This document shows positions 43,986 through 50,519 of a stretch of DNA of 50,519 nt, piece after piece. The notes below the pieces were generated by a model that saw nothing but the letters and a program-made list of their open reading frames with translations, made no database searches and was not told where the DNA came from. Where the stretch lies: positions 1 through 50,519 of the forward strand of contig JACNMN010000018.1 in NCBI GenBank assembly GCA_020622165.1. Reading direction: 5' to 3'. The position numbers and the translations under genes are program-made. The stretch comes from Boseongicola sp. H5. Its GTDB lineage: Bacteria; Pseudomonadota; Alphaproteobacteria; Rhodobacterales; Rhodobacteraceae. How positions within the stretch are numbered: the stretch's first letter is position 1; every line of letters begins with the position of its first letter.

Positions 43986-45587
43986 ATGGACGGCGATATT
44001 CGCGATGCAGGACTTCGGGAAGAGGCGGCGAACAAAGCCGTCCTTCCAATGGTCATCGAGACGCGGGCGGCGATGCAGGGGGACGCCGTTTATCTGCAAG
44101 ACGCCGAAGGTAGTTATACCTATGCCCAGAGCCATGCGATCGGCCGCCGCTGGGCGCGAGCCTTCGAGGCACAGGGCATCGGACAGGAGGACCGCGTACT
44201 CGTCATGATGCCAGTCTCGGTCGAGGCCGTCTTCGCATGGCTCGGGCTCGGTTGGATCGGGGCCGTCGAGACGCCGATCAACTACGAGTACAAGGGTGCG
44301 ATGCTCGACTACATCGTCAAGGATTCCGGGGCCCGGCTGCTCGTGGTTCATGCGAAGTATCTCGACCTGATCCGTACCGCCTCGGACGGGCTCGACGCGC
44401 TTGAGACCATCGTGATGGTGGGGGACGACGGCACGACGGACACGTCGGGCCTCGGTGGCGCCAAGGTGATCGCGCTGGACGATTTCCTGCAGGCCGGCCC
44501 AGAGCCCGAGGCGCCGGTCAGGCCACGGCTCTCGGACCTTGCCACGATCATGTACACCTCCGGCACGACTGGGCCATCGAAGGGGGTCATGGTGTCCTGG
44601 AGGCAGGTGTCGGAATGCTGCACCTGGACCATCCCGCTCGACAGCCTCGACGAGACGGACAGCTATTACAATCCGTACCCGTTGTTCCATATCGCCGGAA
44701 AGCTCTCGATCTACACGATGGCGCTTGTCGGCGGGCGTGCTGTCCTGCGCGACAGGTTCAGCACCACGGAATTCTGGAGTGACGTCAACGACTTCGGATG
44801 CACGGTCGCCATCCTGCTGGGCGCGGTCGCGAATTTCCTCTACCGCCAGCCCGAGACACCCGAGGACGCGCAAAACGCGATGAAGAAGGTCCTGATGGTG
44901 CCGCTCATCGCCGATGTGGAGAAGTTCAAGCAACGCTTCGACCTTAAGGTCTGCACCTGCTGGAACATGACCGAGACATCGAGCCCGATCGTCTCGCCGG
45001 GGTTCGACCTTGTGGACTCTGCCTCCTGCGGGCGTCCGCGCCCCGGCATGATCTGCCGTCTCGTCGACGACGAGGACTACGAGGTGCCCGTCGGGGAGCC
45101 GGGCGAACTGGTGATCCGCAGCGAGGAGCCATGGACGCTGATGTCGGGCTATCTCGGCAAACCCGAAAAGACCGTCGAGGCCTGGCGCAACCAGTGGCTC
45201 CATACCGGCGACATTTTCACCCGGGATGCGGAGGGCAATTTCTACTACGTCGACCGCAAGAAGGACATGATCCGCCGCCGGGGCGAGAATGTCTCCTCCG
45301 TCGAGGTCGAAGCCGAGGTCGTCGCCTTCGCGGGCGTGCTGGAATGCGCGGCTTATGGCGTGCCGTCGGAGTTCGGCGAGGAGGAGATCATGGTCGCCCT
45401 TGTCTGCAAGCCGGGGCATAGCGTCGATACGACTGCGCTCAACGCCTACCTCAAGGACCGGCTGCCGCGTTTCATGGTGCCGAAATACCTGCGCATCATT
45501 CCGGAGATGCCCAAGACACCCACCAACAAGATCCGCAAGACGCAGCTTCGGGAACACGGGGTGACGTCGGACACGTCCGTCTTTTGA
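43986..45587 (+). CDS. Acyl-CoA ligase (AMP-forming, ANL superfamily)
   Basis: 533 aa. The phosphate-binding loop MYTSGTTGPSKGVM, the adenine-binding segment CTCWNMTE, ATPase motif WLHTGDIFTRDAEG, hinge YYVDRKKDMIRRRGENVSS and the catalytic Lys in PTNKIRKTQLRE are all present. It activates a carboxylate, presumably the one imported by DctPQM, to its CoA ester for the acyl-CoA dehydrogenase. GGGAGGAG precedes the ATG. Confidence 0.92.
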   Translation: MDGDIRDAGLREEAANKAVLPMVIETRAAMQGDAVYLQDAEGSYTYAQSHAIGRRWARAFEAQGIGQEDRVLVMMPVSVEAVFAWLGLGWIGAVETPINYEYKGAMLDYIVKDSGARLLVVHAKYLDLIRTASDGLDALETIVMVGDDGTTDTSGLGGAKVIALDDFLQAGPEPEAPVRPRLSDLATIMYTSGTTGPSKGVMVSWRQVSECCTWTIPLDSLDETDSYYNPYPLFHIAGKLSIYTMALVGGRAVLRDRFSTTEFWSDVNDFGCTVAILLGAVANFLYRQPETPEDAQNAMKKVLMVPLIADVEKFKQRFDLKVCTCWNMTETSSPIVSPGFDLVDSASCGRPRPGMICRLVDDEDYEVPVGEPGELVIRSEEPWTLMSGYLGKPEKTVEAWRNQWLHTGDIFTRDAEGNFYYVDRKKDMIRRRGENVSSVEVEAEVVAFAGVLECAAYGVPSEFGEEEIMVALVCKPGHSVDTTALNAYLKDRLPRFMVPKYLRIIPEMPKTPTNKIRKTQLREHGVTSDTSVF

Positions 45588-45596
45588 GGTAATCTG

Positions 45597-46427
45597 ATGC
45601 CATCCCCCGCATCGACCCGGGCGGCGGCCGGGGCCAGCGACGTGCTGCGCCCCGGTGTGCTGATCGGTCTCTCCTGCATCGTGACCGGGGCCGGAACCGG
45701 GATCGGCCGGGCCATCTCGTTGCGGCTCTGCGCGCTCGGTGCGCAGGTTTCGGGTATCGGGCGCCGCCCGGAGCCCCTCCACGACGTCGCCGCCGAGGCC
45801 GGGGCCGCATTCACGGCTTTCCCCTGCGATATCCGCGACCGCGAGGCCGCTGCCCACCTTGTCGCGGACATCGGCAAGGCGGCCGGCATCGATGTGCTCG
45901 TGAACAACGCCGGCGGTCAGTTTCCGTCCCGGGCCGAAGAGATCTCGGCGCGAGGTTGGGACGCGGTGATCGACCTCAACCTGACGGCGCTGTTCTCGCT
46001 GACCCAGGCCGCGTTCCCTTTCCTGTCCCGAAGTGGCGGGAGCGTGATCAACATCTCGATCACGCCTGTCGAGACGGGCGCACCCGGGCTTGCGCATTCG
46101 GTCGCCGCCCGCGCCGGCGTGCTGGGGCTTACGCGCACCCTGGCGTTGGAATGGGCGGACCGGGACATTCGTCTGAACTGCGTCGCGCCCGGGATCGTGG
46201 CGACCGAGGCTTATCTTGAAAACTATCCCGCCGAAGCGCGCGGCCGGCTGTCCGCGCGCCGTCCGATCGCCCGGGACACCACGCCCGGGGAGGTTGCCGA
46301 ACTGGTTGCGTTTCTCGCCAGTCCGGCCGCGGCGCTGATGACGGGACAGCTCCTGCAACTGGACGGCGGTGTCGGTCTTGCCGGGTCGACGCTGCTCGAC
46401 ACCGGGGAGGGCCAGAGGCATGGCTGA
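45597..46427 (+). CDS. SDR oxidoreductase resembling peroxisomal trans-2-enoyl-CoA reductase (PECR-like)
   Basis: 276 aa. Cofactor loop TGAGTGIG and NNAGG are clear. The usual YxxxK is replaced by HSVAARAGV, as in PECR/2,4-dienoyl-CoA-reductase-like members (HSGAARAGV), and ALEWADRDIRLNCVAPGIV and SPAAALMTGQLLQLDGG also follow that subfamily. It probably reduces an enoyl- or dienoyl-CoA. It lies 9 bases after the ligase gene and overlaps the next gene by 8 bases. Confidence 0.85.
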   Translation: MPSPASTRAAAGASDVLRPGVLIGLSCIVTGAGTGIGRAISLRLCALGAQVSGIGRRPEPLHDVAAEAGAAFTAFPCDIRDREAAAHLVADIGKAAGIDVLVNNAGGQFPSRAEEISARGWDAVIDLNLTALFSLTQAAFPFLSRSGGSVINISITPVETGAPGLAHSVAARAGVLGLTRTLALEWADRDIRLNCVAPGIVATEAYLENYPAEARGRLSARRPIARDTTPGEVAELVAFLASPAAALMTGQLLQLDGGVGLAGSTLLDTGEGQRHG

Positions 46428-47208
46428 TGCGGTTCTGCTGGATATCGAGGACGGGATCGCGTCGATCCGCGTGAACCGTCCCGACAGGCTCAACGTCCTG
46501 AGCGTGGAGGTGTCCGAAGATCTCCGCGATGCGGTCGAGGGAGCGGTGTCCGACGCCTCGGTGCGCGTGATCGTCCTGTCGGGCGAAGGGCGGGCCTTCA
46601 TGGCCGGGGGAGACCTGAGACACATGGCCGGGGCGTCCGACCGCGGCCGCGCCGCGCGTGAGCTGATCGATCCGATCCATGCCGCGCTCAAGCGGCTTTC
46701 CGAGGCAGATCAAATCACCATTGCGTCGGTGCAAGGGCCGGTGGCCGGGGCCGGCCTGTCGATCGCCATGGGGCTCGACCTCGCCATCGCGGCCGAAAGC
46801 TCCGTGTTCCACTTCGCCTATTCTAGCGTGGCCGCTTCGCCGGATTGCGGCGGCACATGGGCGCTGCCACGGCTGGTGGGCCATCGCCGCGCCCTGCAGA
46901 TCGCGCTCATCGACGATGGCGGCATCCCTGCGGACCGCGCGCTGGAACTCGGTCTCGTCTCGCGGGTCGTTGCCGACGATAGCCTCACCGTGGAGACACG
47001 CCGGCTTGCCGAACGGCTGCGCGATGGCGCCCCGGCGGCACAGGCCGCGACCAAGCGGCTTTACCGGCAGGCGCTCGAAACACCGTTCGCCTGTCAACTG
47101 GACGCAGAGGCCGAGGCGTTCGAGGCCTGTGCCCGGACCATGGATTTCGAGCGCGCCGTCGCGGCGTTCCTCAGTGGCGGCAGGCCGTCCGCAAAAGGAG
47201 GTAGATAG
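46420..47208 (+). CDS. Crotonase-family enoyl-CoA isomerase/hydratase-like protein (PaaG-like active site)
   Basis: 262 aa from ATG 46420 (GGGGAGGG upstream), overlapping the SDR stop. The oxyanion-hole segment AFMAGGDLRHM and GPVAGAGLSIAM are conserved, but both hydratase Glu positions are changed (GAGLS, and AYSS in place of PE). SPDCGGTWALPRLVG keeps the Asp/GGTW pattern seen in PaaG-type isomerases. It may therefore shift a double bond rather than hydrate. The stop is immediately followed by the fusion gene's ATG. Confidence 0.88.
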   Translation: MADAVLLDIEDGIASIRVNRPDRLNVLSVEVSEDLRDAVEGAVSDASVRVIVLSGEGRAFMAGGDLRHMAGASDRGRAARELIDPIHAALKRLSEADQITIASVQGPVAGAGLSIAMGLDLAIAAESSVFHFAYSSVAASPDCGGTWALPRLVGHRRALQIALIDDGGIPADRALELGLVSRVVADDSLTVETRRLAERLRDGAPAAQAATKRLYRQALETPFACQLDAEAEAFEACARTMDFERAVAAFLSGGRPSAKGGR

Positions 47209-49461
47209 ATGACTGACACATGGCCCAACGCCGCGCGCGGCACAGCCGAAACCGGCATCCGTCGTGCCGCCGTGGTCGGCGCGGGGTCGATGGGGGCGGG
47301 GATCGCTGCGCAATTCGCCAATGCCGGCATTCCCGTCGACCTTCTGGATCTTTCCGGCACCGAGCCGGAGAACCGAAACGCCCCGGCGGAGGCCGGTGTC
47401 GCCCGGCAGCTTCGCATCGGCGGCTTCACCGTACCGGAGGCGGCGGCGCTGGTCCGTCCGGGCAATGTCGAGGATCACCTCGAGCGGCTGTCAGCGGCCG
47501 ACTGGATTATCGAGGCGGTCGTCGAGAACGCGGCGCTGAAGAAGGACCTCTACGCGCGGATCGCCCGTCACAGGAAACCCGATGCGATCGTCTCGTCCAA
47601 CACCTCGACGCTCCTGCGCGGTACGCTGACCTCGGACTTGCCGAACGATGTCGCGTCGCATTTCCTCATCACCCATTTCTTCAACCCGCCGAGGCACATG
47701 GAATTGCTCGAGGTCATTGCAGGCCCGGATGTGCCGGACGAGATCGTGGGGCGTGTCCACCAGGCCGGTCGCGCGGTGCTGGGCAAGACGACCGTTGCCT
47801 GCTTCGACACGCCCGGTTTCATCGCCAATCGCATCGGCTGTTACTGGATGGCCGTCGCCGCGATCGAGGCTGAGCGCCATGGCCTTCGCGTCGAGGAGGC
47901 TGACGCCGTGCTGGCGGCCTTCGGCGTGCCGAGAACCGGCATTTTCGGCCTTCTCGATTTGGTCGGTCTGGACCTCATCCCGCCGGTCTGGGGCAGCCTT
48001 GCGCGCAGTCTCCCTGCGCATGACGCCATCCATCGGCATGACCTGTCCACCCACCACACAATACTGCGACAACTTGAGGCCGGACGGCTGGGGCGGAAAT
48101 CGGGCGACGGGTTCTTTCGCAAGGACAAGACCGGCGCGCGCGAGGCGCTGGACCTCGTGACCGGGGAATACCGGCCATTCGCGCCCGTCGCCGCCGGCGA
48201 CTTGCCAGCGGCGGGGCGCGATCCGAAGGCCCTGATCGACGCCGGTGGCCGTTACGGGGATTATGCGTGGTCCGTCTTCAGCCATCTGGTCACCTATGCA
48301 GCCGAAACCGTGGATAAGATCGCGCAAGGAGCGGAGGCGCTCGATAACGCAGTGTCCCTCGGGTATGGCTGGCGTCACGGGCCGTTCGCTCTCGCCGAAC
48401 GGGTGGACGTAGCAGATACCGCGGCACGTCTAGCGGGCGAGGACAGGCCCGTGCCCGAAAGGTTGCAGCACACTGCCCTGCGGGGCACGTTCTTCGACCA
48501 AGACGGAAGCAAAGCCGGCGTACGCAAGACGCCCCACATCGTGCAGGAGATGCCGATGGCACGTCTCGAAGATGGCGGAGACGGGGTCGGGATCTTCCGG
48601 CTGACCTCCAAGATGGGTGTCATCGGGCCCGAGACCTTCGACGTTCTCGAGGCAGCGCTCGACGGGGCCGGAGGCGGGTTTCGCGCCCTTGTCATTGCAG
48701 GCGACACCCGCCGGGCCTTTTCTGCCGGTGTAAACCTCCGGCATTTCCTGAACCTCATGGATCGTCCCGACGCGCTCGACGCCTTTCTCGAACGCGGGCA
48801 GCGGACCTATGAGCGCCTGCGGCTGGCCCCTGTCCCCGTCGTCGCAGCTCTGAGGGGTCTGGCTCTCGGGGGCGGTTGCGAACTAATGCTGCATTGCGAT
48901 GCCGTGGTGGCCCATGTCGAAACGAAGATCGGCCTTCCGGAGGCCACGCTCGGCATTCTTCCCGGTTGGGGCGGATGCACGCGGATGCTGGACCGCTGCC
49001 TTGCACTCGAGACCGCGGACCCTGAGGCTGCGGCGGCGCGAGCCTTCACCATCCTTCAGGCGGGGACCGTCGCCGCGAATGCTCGGGAGGCGCAGGGTGT
49101 CGGGTATCTCGACCGCGCGGCGGAGATTGTTATGCATCCCGATGATGTGGAACGTGTCGCAATCGAGACGGCAAACTGGATGGCTCAGGGCTATCAGGCG
49201 CCCGAACCGCCCGCGATCCCGCTTGTCGGGAGCGCGGTGGCCGCGGCGCTCGTGGCCGGGGTGCCGCCGCTGTCCGACACGGACCCGGATTGGCACACGA
49301 CGGTCGCACGCGATATGGCAGGGGTTCTGACCGGCGCGGCGGGCGGCGAGGTGGCGTGGTCCGCGTCGGCACCCCAGATGCATGCACTCGAACGCGCCGT
49401 GGTACTGCGCATGGTCGGGCGGCCTCAGACCCGTGCCGCGATCGACCGGATCGTTGCCTGA
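47209..49461 (+). CDS. 3-Hydroxyacyl-CoA dehydrogenase/enoyl-CoA hydratase fusion (dehydrogenase first)
   Basis: 750 aa. Domain order is reversed relative to E. coli FadB. The N-terminal NAD-binding domain has GAGSMGAG (24-31), EAVVEN and His156/Glu168 in THFFNPPRHMELLEVI; the C-terminal 3HCDH helical domains follow (about 205-305 and 345-430). From about 455 a crotonase domain has AFSAGVNL, Glu558 in GGGCE and Glu578 in LPE, so the hydratase site is complete. The chain catalyses hydration and NAD-dependent oxidation of a beta-hydroxyacyl-CoA. An AAAGGAGG box lies 6 bases before the ATG. Confidence 0.9.
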   Translation: MTDTWPNAARGTAETGIRRAAVVGAGSMGAGIAAQFANAGIPVDLLDLSGTEPENRNAPAEAGVARQLRIGGFTVPEAAALVRPGNVEDHLERLSAADWIIEAVVENAALKKDLYARIARHRKPDAIVSSNTSTLLRGTLTSDLPNDVASHFLITHFFNPPRHMELLEVIAGPDVPDEIVGRVHQAGRAVLGKTTVACFDTPGFIANRIGCYWMAVAAIEAERHGLRVEEADAVLAAFGVPRTGIFGLLDLVGLDLIPPVWGSLARSLPAHDAIHRHDLSTHHTILRQLEAGRLGRKSGDGFFRKDKTGAREALDLVTGEYRPFAPVAAGDLPAAGRDPKALIDAGGRYGDYAWSVFSHLVTYAAETVDKIAQGAEALDNAVSLGYGWRHGPFALAERVDVADTAARLAGEDRPVPERLQHTALRGTFFDQDGSKAGVRKTPHIVQEMPMARLEDGGDGVGIFRLTSKMGVIGPETFDVLEAALDGAGGGFRALVIAGDTRRAFSAGVNLRHFLNLMDRPDALDAFLERGQRTYERLRLAPVPVVAALRGLALGGGCELMLHCDAVVAHVETKIGLPEATLGILPGWGGCTRMLDRCLALETADPEAAAARAFTILQAGTVAANAREAQGVGYLDRAAEIVMHPDDVERVAIETANWMAQGYQAPEPPAIPLVGSAVAAALVAGVPPLSDTDPDWHTTVARDMAGVLTGAAGGEVAWSASAPQMHALERAVVLRMVGRPQTRAAIDRIVA

Positions 49462-49488
49462 CGGCCGCGGAAACGAAAGGAACGCAAC

Positions 49489-50295
49489 ATGCCGCAAGGC
49501 TCGGGTGAAACCACGACAGGCGACATGCCGCAGCTGCCGTCGCTGTCCCTCCGCGTCGAGGGCGAGGTCGGCTACCTTGGGCTCGACCGGCCAGACACGC
49601 TGAACGCCTTCGACATGGCCATGATTGAGGACATCACGGCGGCGGCCGAATGGTTCGATGCCCGGCGAGAGGTCAAGGTGGTTGTGGTCCACTCGACCGG
49701 GCGGGCCTTTTCCTCCGGCTTCCATCTCGACCAGTTCCGCAATGCCGACGCCCAGGCGGTGGCACGCAATATCGATACCGGGCGACGCATGATCGACACG
49801 ATCGAACGCATGCGCCCGCTCACTGTCTGCGCGGCGAACGGGCATTGTATCGGCGGCGGGCTGATCCTCATGCTGGCCTGCGATTTACGGTATGCATCAA
49901 ACGATCTGTCCTGTCTGCTGCCCGAGACGCATCTGGGCATACCGCTTCCCTGGGGGGGCGTGCCGCGGCTGGTAAGGGAGGTCGGATCGGCACGCGCCGC
50001 CGAGATCGTTCTGCTTGGCGAGCGGTCAGCCGCTGCTACGCTGAAGGATTTCGGCATCCTGAACGACATGGTTGAAACACAGGCGCTGCTTGATCATGCG
50101 GACGACGTGGCGGGGCGACTTTGCGAGCTGTCCCGCTTCGTGCTCGAGACCACCAAGGCCCAGTTGCGTGCCGCTAAGGAACACATGGCCTCGACCGACC
50201 TTTCGGTGCCGGAGGAAAACGCCGTGCGGATCGGGATGTCTGATCCCGAGAGCATTCTTGTCCGGAAACAGCGGCTCGGGCGTCCAAGCCATTGA
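49489..50295 (+). CDS. Enoyl-CoA hydratase/isomerase family protein
   Basis: 268 aa. AFSSGFHLDQF forms the oxyanion-hole region. The first catalytic position is Ile (GGGLI), while the second Glu is kept in LLPETHLGIPLPWGGVPRL, so the chemistry may differ from a standard hydratase. A 27-base gap with GAAAGGAACG upstream separates it from the fusion gene; it is the last gene of island III seen here. The next 224 bases to the window end hold no supported gene. Confidence 0.87.
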   Translation: MPQGSGETTTGDMPQLPSLSLRVEGEVGYLGLDRPDTLNAFDMAMIEDITAAAEWFDARREVKVVVVHSTGRAFSSGFHLDQFRNADAQAVARNIDTGRRMIDTIERMRPLTVCAANGHCIGGGLILMLACDLRYASNDLSCLLPETHLGIPLPWGGVPRLVREVGSARAAEIVLLGERSAAATLKDFGILNDMVETQALLDHADDVAGRLCELSRFVLETTKAQLRAAKEHMASTDLSVPEENAVRIGMSDPESILVRKQRLGRPSH

Positions 50296-50519
50296 GGTAG
50301 ACGGGTATGCGCCCCTCCCTCCGCACAAGGATGGACGGTAGGAAGTTTCTTCGTCTGCCATACTGGCTTTGGGCGAAATTCGGCGAAGGTCAGCTTCTCT
50401 AATCGGGCGTTTGGGTCAAGTTCATTTCATCGTTTGTTTCTGCACTCTGGGATCACTGTCTCTCATCCGGGTCACGCTTCTCTTCGCAGTCGTTGTTGGC
50501 CCGGTTCAGTTGAGCCGCT

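Noticed and set aside
42990-46691. Very long open frame (1233 codons) on the minus strand opposite the acyl-CoA operon
   Set aside because: It is antisense to four well-supported genes, has Arg/His/Asp-rich low-complexity sequence with no domain, and is a known artefact of high-GC coding DNA.
1-50519. CRISPR arrays, tRNA or rRNA genes, riboswitches
   Set aside because: I saw no regularly spaced repeats, no cloverleaf-like segment and no conserved riboswitch core while reading; a covariance-model scan would be the decisive check.

Overview
The window looks like accessory DNA from a high-GC alphaproteobacterium, most likely of the Rhodobacterales (Roseobacter-type) group. The basis is gene content and style: Liv, Dpp and TRAP import systems next to acyl-CoA and GMC/aldehyde dehydrogenase catabolic genes, ATGA/TGATG-coupled operons, and degenerate Tn3-, IS3- and IS6-type remnants. 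Taxonomy is inference; there is no rRNA, tRNA or housekeeping marker here, and I cannot tell chromosome from plasmid.

Layout. (1) 1-1029: the last codons of a formylglycine-generating-enzyme-type gene, then about 840 gene-poor bases with a diverged repeat. (2) 1030-15902: catabolic island I. A MarR-type regulator sits between a leftward CoA-transferase/enoyl-CoA hydratase pair and a leftward SDR. A rightward operon follows: substrate-binding protein, livHMGF, a small unknown protein, a 2-oxopentenoate-hydratase-like enzyme, a 3-hydroxyisobutyrate-dehydrogenase-like enzyme, an aldehyde dehydrogenase, a fumarylacetoacetase-fold enzyme and a GMC oxidoreductase. A 14-bp near-palindrome occurs once in one control region and twice in the other. 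(3) 15903-17049: debris, namely an IS3 transposase fragment, a frameshifted transglutaminase-like pseudogene and the second copy of the repeat. (4) 17050-24676: island II, an amidase, an XRE-type regulator and a peptide/opine-type ABC importer with a two-domain ATPase. (5) 24677-28547: degenerate Tn3-like element (frameshifted transposase, intact PRiA4_ORF3-type passenger, resolvase with an amber codon) followed by a dead IS6-type transposase. (6) 28615-37463: an envelope protease island. A secreted SH3b/repeat/caspase protein, an OmpA-domain protein and a secreted papain-like protease are packed head to tail, flanked by two secreted cysteine-containing proteins, with a LuxR-type HTH fused to a degenerate alpha/beta-hydrolase domain reading away from them. 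(7) 37464-38645: more insertion-sequence debris. (8) 38646-50295: island III, a TetR-type regulator, a TRAP importer (dctPQM) and a beta-oxidation-like operon (acyl-CoA dehydrogenase, acyl-CoA ligase, SDR, three crotonase-fold units, one of them fused to 3-hydroxyacyl-CoA dehydrogenase). A 12-bp palindrome sits at the tetR, TRAP and dehydrogenase promoters. 50296-50519 holds no gene I can support.

The three catabolic islands each pair a dedicated importer and regulator with enzymes, consistent with uptake and degradation of small carboxylates, alcohols or amides; the actual substrates cannot be read from sequence. The least conventional part is the caspase/OmpA/papain island. All calls come from reading the sequence and remembered family motifs; no database search was run.
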